Shown: positions 45,168 to 53,718, counted from the stretch's first letter. The stretch: 64,000 bases of DNA from Gemmatimonadaceae bacterium (GCA_036496605.1 DASXKV010000025.1:124001-188000); one strand, 5' to 3'. Notes: generated from the letters alone by a model not told the origin. Numbers and translations: made by a program.

Positions 45168-46909
45168 CGCGGAGAGCGTGGCACGTCGGGCGGCGTATAT
45201 GACGCCTTGGTGCGTTCCTCCGTCTCGTTATGCGTCGCCCCATCCACGTGCTGCACGCGAAACGCCGGCGCGCGGTAGCGGGATGCGAGCTGGCCGGCCG
45301 GGATCGTCGTTTCGTTGCCATCGCGCAACGCGGTGTAATGCGGCGACATGATTTCCACTCCACCCTCGTTGAATGCTTCCTGGATGTTCTGGTGGAGGTA
45401 TGAATAAATCACCGCCATGAGCTCCGGCCGGCTGGTGTACGCGTTCAACTCGTAGCTCACGTAGAAGTCGTCAAGGCCGGTTTGAAGAACGAATGGCGCC
45501 GGCTCAGCGAGCACGTGCTCGGTGCGCCGCGCTCCCTCGATGAGCAGTTCATGCACGCGCCGCCATGGCGCGTCATAGCCGATGGTGACCGAGGTATGCA
45601 GGATAAGCCCCTGGTCCGAAAGTGTCGTGAAATTCACCACCTGGCTCGACAAGACCGCGCCGTTGGGGATCGTCACCGCCTCGTTCTTGATCGTGCGCAG
45701 CCGCGTGACAAGGAGCGTCTTCTCCGTCACGTCGCCAACGGTTCCGCCAATCTGTACTCGGTCGCCAAGTTGAAACGCCCGCGTGTACGTGAGGACAATG
45801 CCGGCGACCATGTTGCCGACGGCGCCCGATGAGCCGAGCGAGAAGAGGACGCCGAGAAAAATCGATACACCCTTGAACGCATCGGAGCTTGCACCAGGCA
45901 GATAGGGGTAAAGCACGATCGCGGCGAATGCGAGAATGAGGACCCGCAGGATCTTGTATGTCGGTTCGGCCCAATCCGCGTAGAAACCTCCGAGCTGAAT
46001 CGAGCCATTGCCGATGGCCCCGAATATCAGATGGACGAATGCGAGCACATAACGAGTAATGACGACGCCAGCCGCGAGATAGAACAGATTCGGCAGAAAG
46101 TCGACAAAGGCGAACCAGGCGACGGCGAACGGTCGGATGGCGTAGCCGATGATCCGTTGCGAGAAGGGCGCCGTCCAGGGAAAGAAGCTCAGGACGAGAG
46201 GGATGTAGACATAAAGCAGCAGCAGCGTCAGGACGACGCGCAGCGTGCGCGCCACGCCAATGAGCAGTGATGAAAGTCGTCCCGCCGAGAGGAGCTCGAA
46301 GTCCTGGATGTGGAGGAGGGGCAGCCGAACGCGGCGCAGAGCCTCGATCCGAACGTAGAGCCTCGAGAACCCCATCGAGAGCAGCTGCAACAGCACGAGC
46401 AAGGCGATCGTGGCCGCAATCGCGTAGCCCGCGTCCTCGAGCAGCGCCCGCGCGCTCGTGCGCGCTGCCGCGCCGCTCACCGCTGACCGCAGACGTGTCG
46501 CATAGCGCCGAGCAAGCTCACCACGGGGAATCCCCAGGGGTCGCGCGTCGTCGTCCAAAACCGTCATCACAACAACATCCCCAACCGAGAGCTCGCTGTA
46601 TGTTTCGCGGTCGGTAACCCGGATCGAGTCCCCCCGAGCGACTCCCGCCGCGATTTGCCCGAGGCGGGCCGCTATCGCCGCCGCTCGCGTCTCGGCGGAA
46701 AAAGGGCCGAGTCCGCCGTACAAGTGGAAGAGGGTGTCGGTCGCAAAGACGACGGGTGCGCCCTGCCTGCTGCTATCGGCCGCGTTCCGACGAGGGACGG
46801 TCGCCCGCGCCGAGTCCTGCTGCGCAGCCGCGATCGTGGCGAATGAAACGAGCGTAACGAATGCGAACATGCCTGGCGCCAGAGCGCGGCGCCTCAGGAG
46901 CAAACACAT
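45164..46909 (-). CDS. mechanosensitive ion channel, MscS family (long form)
   Basis: 581 aa with AGGAGG 5 nt before the ATG. A signal peptide or first TM segment (ALAPGMFAFVTLVSFATIAA), then a periplasmic part (about 60-140), several TM helices (about 155-330), and the MscS pore/vestibule module: VSIFLGVLFSLGSSGAVGNM then IPNGAVLSSQVVNFTTL. The second half of the pore helix (GAVGNMVAGIVLTYTRAF) is typical. MscS channels open on membrane tension to release solutes at hypo-osmotic shock. Overlaps the antiporter gene by 4 nt. Confidence 0.92.
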   Translation of the reverse strand: MCLLLRRRALAPGMFAFVTLVSFATIAAAQQDSARATVPRRNAADSSRQGAPVVFATDTLFHLYGGLGPFSAETRAAAIAARLGQIAAGVARGDSIRVTDRETYSELSVGDVVVMTVLDDDARPLGIPRGELARRYATRLRSAVSGAAARTSARALLEDAGYAIAATIALLVLLQLLSMGFSRLYVRIEALRRVRLPLLHIQDFELLSAGRLSSLLIGVARTLRVVLTLLLLYVYIPLVLSFFPWTAPFSQRIIGYAIRPFAVAWFAFVDFLPNLFYLAAGVVITRYVLAFVHLIFGAIGNGSIQLGGFYADWAEPTYKILRVLILAFAAIVLYPYLPGASSDAFKGVSIFLGVLFSLGSSGAVGNMVAGIVLTYTRAFQLGDRVQIGGTVGDVTEKTLLVTRLRTIKNEAVTIPNGAVLSSQVVNFTTLSDQGLILHTSVTIGYDAPWRRVHELLIEGARRTEHVLAEPAPFVLQTGLDDFYVSYELNAYTSRPELMAVIYSYLHQNIQEAFNEGGVEIMSPHYTALRDGNETTIPAGQLASRYRAPAFRVQHVDGATHNETEERTKASYTPPDVPRSPR

Positions 46910-46983
46910 GCCGCCTCCTAGTCATCCAACAACGTCGAACGTGAATGTGGCAAATGTTGTCGCTCCCAAACTCTCGCGGCCTC

Positions 46984-48147
46984 TCACGAGCCGTTAGGCG
47001 ACGCGACGATTGGAACTGGCGCCGACGCCACGTGGACCGTCGTCGTCGGAAACGCGAATGACGTACCCGCCGCCTCCACGACGTCCATGAATTGCAGGAG
47101 CACGCCCTGCCGTATGCCCTGAAATTCGCTCCAATCGGACGTCTTGAACCAAGCCATGACTTGAACGTCGAGCGACGACGCCGCCAGCTCACTGAATCGT
47201 ACCACGACCGCATCCGGCCAGACCTTTGGATGCTCGCGCAACACGCGCTCGAAGCCGGCGAGCACTTCACGCATCTGGGCGGCGGTCGTCTCGTACACGA
47301 GTCCGATGACGGTGGCCAGACGCAGCCGGTCACGGGCGCTGAAGGACTCGAGCCGCATATCGGCGAGGCGGCCGTTCGGCAGTGTGATCACCGTACGGTC
47401 GAGCGTGCGGAAGCGCGTGGATCGCAGGCCGATCGCCTCCACCGTTCCGACAAAGTCCTCGACCTTGACGAAGTCACCCTCGCAAAATGGGCGATCGACT
47501 CCGAGGGAGAACGCGCCAAACAGGTTCTCCACGGTTTTTTGCGCGGCGAGGGCGACCGCGAGACCGCCGATGCCGAGGCCAGCGATGAGACTCGCCACGG
47601 GATAGCCGAGCAGGGAGAGCATGGCGACGAGGCCGATGGCTGCCACCGCTATTTTGCCGACGCGCGCTCCGAGCGGCACCAGGTTGCGCGACGCCGATCC
47701 GCTCCGTGCCCACCGCGTGCGGATCATGAACTCGCGAGCGACGTCGACGAAGCGCCAGAGCGCCCAGAAGAAGGCGAGCAACAGCACGCCCTTCAGAAGC
47801 CGCTGCGCCCCCCCGTACGCCGACGGCGGGAGGTCGAGCCACGGTACGAGCAGAGCCGCGGCGAGCACGGTGCAGCCCAACCTGAGCGGACCACTCAGGC
47901 GCGCGACCAACACGTCATCGAGATCCGAGGTCGTGCGTCTGGTGACCCGCACGAGGAGGGCGCGCAGGACTTGGCCGAGCAACGCTCCGCTGGCGAGCGA
48001 TACGACGGCAACGACGAGGAGGGCCGCCCACTGCCACCAGAGTACGCCGAAGGGTCCAGCGCCAAGCAACAGTGACGGTAGATGAGCAGTCCATCGATCG
48101 AGAACGGTCGGTGGGGCCTGGAGGAGCGCGAACGCGGCGACGCTCAT
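46984..48147 (-). CDS. mechanosensitive ion channel, MscS family
   Basis: 387 aa from ATG at 48147; a longer frame runs upstream through the regulatory site and is rejected. Four or five TM helices in the first half, then the MscS core VASLIAGLGIGGLAVALAAQ and KTVENLFGAFSLGVDRPFCE, GDFVKVEDFVGTVEAIGLRS, and TVITLPNGRLADMRLESFSA. It is the first gene of the operon with a second MscS channel (75 nt apart), an Na+/H+ antiporter and a DUF481 protein. A site matching the shared palindrome (48163-48174) lies 16 nt before its start, where a bound protein would block transcription or initiation. Confidence 0.9.
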   Translation of the reverse strand: MSVAAFALLQAPPTVLDRWTAHLPSLLLGAGPFGVLWWQWAALLVVAVVSLASGALLGQVLRALLVRVTRRTTSDLDDVLVARLSGPLRLGCTVLAAALLVPWLDLPPSAYGGAQRLLKGVLLLAFFWALWRFVDVAREFMIRTRWARSGSASRNLVPLGARVGKIAVAAIGLVAMLSLLGYPVASLIAGLGIGGLAVALAAQKTVENLFGAFSLGVDRPFCEGDFVKVEDFVGTVEAIGLRSTRFRTLDRTVITLPNGRLADMRLESFSARDRLRLATVIGLVYETTAAQMREVLAGFERVLREHPKVWPDAVVVRFSELAASSLDVQVMAWFKTSDWSEFQGIRQGVLLQFMDVVEAAGTSFAFPTTTVHVASAPVPIVASPNGS

Positions 48148-48162
48148 CGACTGGTAATGTGC

Positions 48163-48174
48163 ATAGACATCAAT
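48163..48174. promoter_or_regulatory. ATTGAYATCAAT-like site c, between the mscS operon and the monooxygenase gene
   Basis: ATAGACATCAAT, followed by ATACTTCAG. It is 16 nt from the mscS start (minus strand) and 35 nt from the monooxygenase start (plus strand). Site f at 51543 shares an extended 21-nt pattern with it. Confidence 0.6.
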
Positions 48175-48208
48175 ATACTTCAGAGAGTCGCAAGCTCGGA
48201 ATGTCACG

Positions 48209-49396
48209 GTGAGGCCGTGGAACGTGCGCATACTGATCGTAGGTGCGGGGATCGCTGGGCCAACGCTTGCGTACTGGCTCCGGCAGTACGGCTTCACCCC
48301 GACGCTTATCGAGCAGGCACCGGCGCCGCGCATCGGCGGCTACGTGATCGACTTCTGGGGTATCGGCTACGATGTCGCCGAGTCGATGGGGATTCGGCCT
48401 CTCCTCGAGCGGGACGCCTATCGGATCGACGAAGTACGGCTCGTCGATTCCACCGGAAAGCGAATCGCCGGCTTCGATGCGGAGGTCTTTCGCGCGGTGG
48501 CAGGAAGTCATTTTCTCAGCCTGCCGCGGGGTGACCTTGCGCGTCGCCTCTATGAGAGCGTCGACGGCTGCATCGAGACGATGTTCGACCAGACCATCAC
48601 GGGCATCGATCAGGACTCGCGCGGCGTCACGGTTGCCTTCGAGCATGGCAAGCCGCGCCAGTTCGAGCTCGTCATCGGCGCCGATGGTCTTCACTCGCAG
48701 GTCCGTCGCGTCGCGTTCGACGAGGCGATGCAATGCGAGCGATTCCTTGGGTACTACACGGCGGCCTTCAGCGCGACCGATTATCCGCACCGCGACGAGC
48801 GGGCCTATGTGTGCTACACGATTCCCGGGGCGCAGGTGGCTCGTTATGCGCTCCGTGACGACCGTTCGGCGTTCTTCTTCATCTTCGCTCAGCCCGAGCC
48901 ATTGGGCAGAGCACATGATCTCCTCGAGCAGAAGCACCTTCTCCAAGAGCGGTTCGCCGGTCGTGGCTGGGAATGCGACGAGATCCTTCACGCGTTGGAC
49001 GGCTCGAACGATCTCTACTTCGACGCCGTCGCACAGACGCGTCTGAGCCGGTGGTGCGCGGGGCGTGTCGCGCTCGTGGGCGACGCGGCATATGCTCCAT
49101 CGCTGCTCGCGGGGCAGGGGGCGGCGCTCGCCATGGCGGGCGCCTACGTCCTCGCGAACGCGCTCCATCGAGCCGCGGGCGACCATGAGATCGCGTTCGC
49201 CGAATATCAGAAACGGTTCAAGCCGTTCGTCGATGCAAAGCGGCGGGCCGCGGCAGGGTTTGGCTGGTGGTTCGCGCCGCGAACGAGGCTCGGGCTCTGT
49301 CTCCGTAACCTAACGACGCGAGTGATGGATCTCCCGTTCGTTGCCCATCGCATCGCCGCGCGCACTCTGGGAGATCGATTCACGTTGCCGGGGTGA
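48209..49396 (+). CDS. FAD-dependent monooxygenase (PHBH/TetX-like)
   Basis: 395 aa from GTG at 48209 (a GTG at 48224 is also possible). Rossmann GxGxxG at VRILIVGAGIAGPTLAYWLR (about 6-25), the DG motif in FELVIGADGLHSQVRR (about 155-170), and the GD motif in GRVALVGDAAYAPSLLAGQG (about 290-309), so all three hallmarks of class A flavoprotein monooxygenases are there. Members hydroxylate aromatic compounds or inactivate drugs such as tetracycline with NAD(P)H and O2. It is divergent from the MscS operon with the shared palindromic site between them, so both may answer to one regulator. Confidence 0.9.
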   Translation: MRPWNVRILIVGAGIAGPTLAYWLRQYGFTPTLIEQAPAPRIGGYVIDFWGIGYDVAESMGIRPLLERDAYRIDEVRLVDSTGKRIAGFDAEVFRAVAGSHFLSLPRGDLARRLYESVDGCIETMFDQTITGIDQDSRGVTVAFEHGKPRQFELVIGADGLHSQVRRVAFDEAMQCERFLGYYTAAFSATDYPHRDERAYVCYTIPGAQVARYALRDDRSAFFFIFAQPEPLGRAHDLLEQKHLLQERFAGRGWECDEILHALDGSNDLYFDAVAQTRLSRWCAGRVALVGDAAYAPSLLAGQGAALAMAGAYVLANALHRAAGDHEIAFAEYQKRFKPFVDAKRRAAAGFGWWFAPRTRLGLCLRNLTTRVMDLPFVAHRIAARTLGDRFTLPG

Positions 49397-49477
49397 GCCC
49401 GTCATCGCGTCGGTGCGTCGACGGTCGACCTGATAGCCAATGCACGTCCGCGGTACGTGCCGCCGCATGGTTTATGC

Positions 49478-49489
49478 ATTGACATCAAT
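49478..49489. promoter_or_regulatory. ATTGAYATCAAT site d, upstream of the cupredoxin gene
   Basis: ATTGACATCAAT inside GCATTGACATCAATGC, about 127 nt before the ATG at 49616. Only one position differs from the perfect palindrome. Confidence 0.6.
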
Positions 49490-49615
49490 GCGCAAGCAAC
49501 CGGCGCCTGCGCGTGGCGATTGCAGTACTGCGGGCCGCGCTGGCCGCCGCGGACGCGGTGACTGTGCCAAGCGCAGCAGCGTGCCGCGCAGACAACTCTC
49601 CTCGGAGATTCGCAC

Positions 49616-50149
49616 ATGTTCAATTGGTCGACCTCGACGCGTCACGGCCGCCGTCGTGCGGCGCTGATGACGATCGTTGTCGTCACCGCGTGCGGTGGCA
49701 ACGCCAACAATCGCGCAACGGCAGCAGGACAAAGCACGAGTACTCCCGCGACTCCGACGAGCGGAACGAGCTCGGCGCGGACCACGACCTCGCCCTCGAC
49801 CGCCCCGACCGGCAAGATCTGGGACGTCAAGATGCTCGGCGACGCCTCGGGCTATCGCTTCGATCCCGCGACGCTGACGATCAAGGTTGGCGATGCGGTG
49901 CGGTGGACGGTCGTTTCCGGGCCGCCACACAACGTGACGTTTTGGCAAGACAGTATCCCAACCGGTGGCTCGACTCAGCTCCAGTCCGACATGCCACAGA
50001 CCATCGGACCGCTCACGGGACCGCTGCTCAACACGCCCAACGAGACCTATACGATCCCGTTCGTCAAGGTCCCGGCGGGCACCTACCGCTATTACTGTAC
50101 GCCTCATCTCGCGTTAGGCATGAGAGGCAAGCTCACGATAGGGCCATGA
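49616..50149 (+). CDS. cupredoxin (plastocyanin/azurin-like) lipoprotein
   Basis: 177 aa. Signal with lipobox VVTAC, Cys26 as lipidation site, then a low-complexity Thr/Ser/Pro linker (about 35-65), then a cupredoxin fold. Type I copper ligands are all visible: His105 (PPHNVTFW), Cys161 and His164 (YYCTPHL), and Met169 (LGMRG). It shuttles single electrons, probably in the periplasm or on the outer membrane, between respiratory enzymes. A site of the shared palindrome lies about 127 nt upstream, linking it to the stress set. Confidence 0.92.
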   Translation: MFNWSTSTRHGRRRAALMTIVVVTACGGNANNRATAAGQSTSTPATPTSGTSSARTTTSPSTAPTGKIWDVKMLGDASGYRFDPATLTIKVGDAVRWTVVSGPPHNVTFWQDSIPTGGSTQLQSDMPQTIGPLTGPLLNTPNETYTIPFVKVPAGTYRYYCTPHLALGMRGKLTIGP

Positions 50150-50242
50150 CACGGACCTGATGTGATCATGAAAGTACGGAGTCTCCAGATACTGAACTGC
50201 TGCAGCAGCCGACGACGGCCCTCCGCGGCAGGATCGTCGTAC

Positions 50243-50254
50243 GTTCATGTCAAT
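50243..50254. promoter_or_regulatory. ATTGAYATCAAT-like site e, upstream of the receiver-like/MarR pair
   Basis: On the minus strand it reads ATTGACATGAAC within GCATTGACATGAACG, matching 10 of the first 10 bases of site d. The gene it precedes starts at 50397. It is weaker than the others. Confidence 0.4.
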
Positions 50255-50396
50255 GCAATCGTTCGTTCTGATCGCGTCCGAGCCACATTAAGCAAAATTG
50301 ACGTCTCCGCTGTCGACCGCGAAGTACATTGCAAAACCCCGGTGCGCATCCCGCGTACTCGAGCGAGTACGGACGCCCGCGAGCAAGCGACAAGCG

Positions 50397-50864
50397 ATGA
50401 TTGAGATCTCGCGAAGAACTCCGAATGGAATGGCGGACCTTGGCCGTGACGGAGCCAGGACGGAAACACCCGTACTCATCGTGAGCAGGGATTACGACAC
50501 GCGCACCATCTTCGCCACGGCCCTACGGCGTGCGGGCTATACCGTTCGTGAACTGGCAGACCCCGATCAGGTCGTGGCTGCAGCCCGCGGTTGCGCTATC
50601 GTTGTAACGGACTTTCCAACCGCGACAGCATCGGGCGAGACCGTGACCTCCTCGCTTCGAAAGGATCCGCTGACACGGAACGTCACGATTCTGAACGCGA
50701 CGACGCATGTGTGGGCCGACGAGCTCACCGAGGCGAACATCGCTGGCGTCGACGCGACGCTGATTCTACCGGCGTTTCCGGAGCGGCTCGTCGAGTGCGT
50801 GCGTCGCTTATTCGCGGCCGATGGCGAGCGGCCTGCACCGCCTTGCGAGCGGCGCCGGATGTGA
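50397..50864 (+). CDS. degenerate response-regulator receiver-like protein
   Basis: 155 aa from ATG at 50397 (an ATG at 50430 is also possible). The fold reads as a CheY-like receiver: TPVLIVSRDYDTRTIFATAL (strand 1 and helix 1), CAIVVTDFPTATASGE with Asp in the strand-3 position, NVTILNATTH and DATLILPAFPERLVECVRRL, the usual strand 5/helix 5. The acidic pair after strand 1 is S-R-D rather than D-D, and the Lys is replaced (LILPAFP), so phosphorylation may not occur. No output domain. It precedes the MarR gene by 36 nt, so both are probably one unit. Confidence 0.6.
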   Translation: MIEISRRTPNGMADLGRDGARTETPVLIVSRDYDTRTIFATALRRAGYTVRELADPDQVVAAARGCAIVVTDFPTATASGETVTSSLRKDPLTRNVTILNATTHVWADELTEANIAGVDATLILPAFPERLVECVRRLFAADGERPAPPCERRRM

Positions 50865-50900
50865 TCTCCGCTTGCGAAATCGTTCGACGTCAACGATTCT

Positions 50901-51476
50901 GTGCGCGTGAAGACATCGGCCGCCGCGCACCTCCGCTCCCTCGACACCTCGGATTCGGTCAGCAAAGAAGTTGCCGAGGCCCTGCAAAATGTCCGCGCGT
51001 TGGTGGAGGGGCTCAGCAAGTCGGCGCAAGGTGTCGAGAGTAGAACCGGCGTAACCAACGCGCAACTCTTCCTCCTTCAGCAGATTCGCACGGGCCGCCA
51101 TCTCACCGTGAATGATCTGGCCGCGCGCGCGCTGACGACGCAGAGCACGGTCTCGATCGTGCTCAGTCGGCTGGAGCGCAAGGGTCTGGTGAAGCGCACC
51201 CGATCGCCGGTCGACCGACGGAGTGTCGTGCTTCAGCTCACCGCGACGGGCAAGCGAGTGCTGCGTCGCGCGCCACGTGCCGCGACGAGTGAGGTGATGG
51301 GCGCATTGGCGCGGTTGACCACGGCGGAGCTCCATGCACTTTCGCATGGCCTTCGGGCGCTCGGTCGAGAGCTTGGCCTGGCAGTCAAACCACCGTCGAT
51401 GCTGTTCGAGGAAGACGGGCGCCGCCAAACGCCAGCACAGGGCACGAAAGGTCAAACGCGCAGAAAGCGGGCGTGA
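50901..51476 (+). CDS. MarR-family transcriptional regulator
   Basis: 191 aa from GTG at 50901. Winged-helix core at about residues 50-140: LFLLQQIRTGRHLTVNDLAA, then the recognition helix TTQSTVSIVLSRLERKGLVK and wing RTRSPVDRRSVVLQLTATGK, the classic MarR signature (D-R-R). The C-terminal 40 residues are basic. MarR proteins are dimers that bind palindromes and release on small-molecule or oxidative signals. A palindrome shared by six promoters (ATTGAYATCAAT) lies in this region, one copy upstream of this gene pair and one after its stop, making this the prime candidate for the binding protein. Confidence 0.9.
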   Translation: MRVKTSAAAHLRSLDTSDSVSKEVAEALQNVRALVEGLSKSAQGVESRTGVTNAQLFLLQQIRTGRHLTVNDLAARALTTQSTVSIVLSRLERKGLVKRTRSPVDRRSVVLQLTATGKRVLRRAPRAATSEVMGALARLTTAELHALSHGLRALGRELGLAVKPPSMLFEEDGRRQTPAQGTKGQTRRKRA

Positions 51477-51542
51477 CGCGACCGTGCCTCACGACCGCGG
51501 TTAGCTCCGTGACCGATCCTCGGCTCGCCATTTGTCTTATAC

Positions 51543-51554
51543 ATAGTCGTCAAT
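51543..51554. promoter_or_regulatory. ATTGAYATCAAT-like site f, upstream of a small-domain gene
   Basis: ATAGTCGTCAAT followed by ATACTTCAG, the same extension as site c. About 117 nt before the ATG at 51671. Confidence 0.5.
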
Positions 51555-51670
51555 ATACTTCAGGGCACTCGGCGGTCACCAACTACTGCGCGCCCAGACA
51601 GCACTGCGCCTAACCACGCTGACGAATCGTTGAGTGGCTTGCCTCCATCAGGTTCCGTGAGTTTGCGCTG

Positions 51671-51907
51671 ATGGCTGCCGACGAGGATCCATCCAGGCGC
51701 TTGCGCGCGCTGCAGCGTACGGCCAGACACGTCATCGTCGACGGTGCGCTCTGGCTGGTATTTGAGCTACCTCCGCTGTACGACCGCAGGCAGAGACCTT
51801 CACTCGTTTTCGAAAGTGAGACAGCCATTCGTCGTGTGCGGGATTATCCGGCGAATTGGCGCTCGCTTCGCGATGATGAGCTGTTCGCGCTGAGTTGGAA
51901 TATCTGA
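51671..51907 (+). CDS. 78-aa protein with the W/RR/W domain
   Basis: 78 aa. Residues about 15-75 match the pattern also seen in proteins at 58640, 59025 and 59788: an opening RHVIVDGALWLVFEL, LVFESETAIRRVRDYPANWR, then L-x-D-D-E-L-F-A-L. No signal peptide and no known family. The ribosome-binding site is weak. A site of the MarR-type palindrome is 117 nt upstream, so this copy may belong to the stress set, unlike the others at 59 kb. Function unknown. Confidence 0.6.
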   Translation: MAADEDPSRRLRALQRTARHVIVDGALWLVFELPPLYDRRQRPSLVFESETAIRRVRDYPANWRSLRDDELFALSWNI

Positions 51908-52247
51908 GGGTCGATGGGCTTCGCGTTAGGCGCCTGGCGAGCGAATACTGAATCGGTGTTGGCGCGCTCAGCCCCTCGATTTGATCGGCGCCTCGAATAG
52001 GATGGACCTTCTCGCTCGAGCAGCTCGGCTCGCCACAGGTCCTCGGCACGCCGGCTGATCGCCTGTCTGGGAAATCGCTCGTCGCTGAACGACGACGCGC
52101 CGTTGTTCAGCCCAGTCCGATCGCATGAAGATTCCGGTGCGACGTCGGTTTCCAGAAATCGGTGCTGTTGCCCCCGAATTGGAGCACTCTATGCATACGC
52201 ACCTCGACCCGGTCTACCAGTCTAGTCGTCGTCATCGGAGGTGCAAA
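51908..52247. other. non-coding stretch
   Basis: 340 nt with no credible gene. It holds one CGTTAGGC word (51924) and, at its end, the GGAGGTG ribosome-binding site of the lipoprotein gene. I saw no clear promoter or hairpin. Confidence 0.5.
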
Positions 52248-52832
52248 ATGAAATGGCAGTATATAACGACGTTGGCCGCAGTGGTCGTCATCGGCGCCTG
52301 CAGTGAGAATCCGACGGCACCAACCAAGCGCGCCGTGCCCAGTCCGTCGATGCAAGGGATCGGCGGCACCGGCATCAAGGTCGACATCGTTCCCACCGTG
52401 ACGCTCCCGCTAGGACTCGGCGGTACGATCAACATCCATCAGGCGGTCGTCACCAACTTCGCGTTGGTCGAGAATACGGTCGGCCAGATCGTCGGGCTCG
52501 ATGTTACGGGAACGCTATCCGGAACCACGGTGGACGTTCTCGGTGGCGTTGTTGGAGTGAATGCCGACCCCTTCACGGCCGAGGCCAGCATAACGAGCTC
52601 GGGAATGGGGCAGTGCAACCTTGTCACACTCGACCTGTCGAGCCTCAACCTGAACGTCCTCGGACTCGTCAGCGGTACGGTGCCGCTGAACATTACGGCG
52701 AAGGGGTCCGGCGCCGTTGGCAGCTTGCTGTGCAATCTTGGCAATGCGCTCAGCGGCCTCGCATCTGGTGGCACAGCCAGCCCCAACGCCCAGAGCCTCG
52801 TGAACTCACTCAACGGCGCAATCGGCGGCTGA
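52248..52832 (+). CDS. lipoprotein of unknown function
   Basis: 194 aa from ATG at 52248 with GGAGGTG upstream. Signal sequence and lipobox: MKWQYITTLAAVVVIGAC, Cys18. The mature part is rich in Gly, Val, Thr and Asn with alternating hydrophobics (VPTVTLPLGLGGTINIHQAV, LDVTGTLSGTTVDVLGGVVG), consistent with a secreted or surface beta-rich protein. Two Cys may form a disulphide (GQCNLV and LLCNLG). No family recognised. A strong hairpin follows the stop. Confidence 0.72.
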   Translation: MKWQYITTLAAVVVIGACSENPTAPTKRAVPSPSMQGIGGTGIKVDIVPTVTLPLGLGGTINIHQAVVTNFALVENTVGQIVGLDVTGTLSGTTVDVLGGVVGVNADPFTAEASITSSGMGQCNLVTLDLSSLNLNVLGLVSGTVPLNITAKGSGAVGSLLCNLGNALSGLASGGTASPNAQSLVNSLNGAIGG

Positions 52833-52848
52833 CGTAGTGACCTCCACG

Positions 52849-52873
52849 ACTGACCGATCTTTCGTCGGTCAGT
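52849..52873. terminator. hairpin between convergent lipoprotein and carbonic anhydrase genes
   Basis: Perfect 9-bp stem ACTGACCGA / TCGGTCAGT with a 7-nt loop, followed directly by an imperfect longer hairpin (GCGCCGC ... GCGGCGC, about 52874-52925). Both could end transcription from either side. Confidence 0.65.
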
Positions 52874-52952
52874 GGCGCCGCCACGTCGCTCCTTCTTTGG
52901 GAAGTTGGAGCCGACGAGCGGCGCTTGGGACTCCGGATGATTCGCCTCGCGC

Positions 52953-53627
52953 TCAGAACAGATTCACTCTGCCGGTAGCCAAATCATAGGTTCCCGCGAT
53001 GACCTTGAGGCGCGCGTTATCGGTAGCGCTGCGGATAACAGTTGAGGAAGTACGCAACAGGTCTGCCTGCAAACGGGCGTTGCCGTTGATTGCCTCGTCG
53101 AGGTTTCCGTTCGAACGCTCCACAGCGGGACGGATATGCGCATACAGCGAGCTGATTTGCCCAGGCGCGTCGTCGCTTTTCATTGCCGCTTTCACCGCGC
53201 CGCAGCCGGTGTGGCCAAGGACCAGGAGCGCGCGCACTCCAAGCACCGCGACCCCATACTCGAGACTCGCAATGATCTCGGCGGTCGCGAAGTTTCCCGC
53301 GATTCGTGTCACAAAGATGTGACCGATCGTTTGATCGAATATCAGCTCGACGGGTACGCGAGAGTCAGCGCACGCGAGGACCGCCGCAAATGGAGTCTGC
53401 TTGTCGACCGTATGCTGTTTGAGAACACTCAAGTCGTGCTCGATCGACGTCAATTGATTGGCGGCGAATCGCTGATTACCGGCCAACAGCTCCTGAATCG
53501 CCTCGTCGGGTGACAAAGGCGCGAGTGCAGCGCCGAATGCGGGTGTTCGCCAACGCGCGGGTGGCGCCGTCGAGGCGATCAATGCAGTGACCATCGCGTG
53601 CTGCAGAAACTCGCGGCGGCTGCCCAT
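52953..53627 (-). CDS. Tat-exported beta-class carbonic anhydrase
   Basis: 224 aa. MGSRREFLQHAMVTAL starts like a Tat signal (S-R-R-E-F-L) with a weak hydrophobic stretch. Zinc ligands and catalytic residues of the beta class are present: Cys86, Asp88 and Arg90 (ACADSRVP), and His139 and Cys142 (GHTGCG). It interconverts CO2 and bicarbonate. Exported beta-carbonic anhydrases are less common than cytosolic ones and could help in pH control or CO2 capture at the cell surface. It is convergent with the lipoprotein gene across a hairpin region. Confidence 0.88.
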   Translation of the reverse strand: MGSRREFLQHAMVTALIASTAPPARWRTPAFGAALAPLSPDEAIQELLAGNQRFAANQLTSIEHDLSVLKQHTVDKQTPFAAVLACADSRVPVELIFDQTIGHIFVTRIAGNFATAEIIASLEYGVAVLGVRALLVLGHTGCGAVKAAMKSDDAPGQISSLYAHIRPAVERSNGNLDEAINGNARLQADLLRTSSTVIRSATDNARLKVIAGTYDLATGRVNLF

Positions 53628-53718
53628 GCTGTAGAACTCTCACCAAGCAGCGACGTCTCACCATAGGCCGTTCGTCCAAGCACCGGCCGGCCGGGTGCGC
53701 ACCCATGACGGCCTTTGT

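Noticed and set aside
43843-45363. 506-codon open frame on the minus strand across the antiporter gene
   Set aside because: Arginine-rich shadow of the real antiporter frame; no family motifs.
48175-48180. TATACT as a -10 box next to sites c and f
   Set aside because: No matching -35 hexamer at 16-18 nt; the shared extension fits an operator better than a vegetative promoter, though the point is open.
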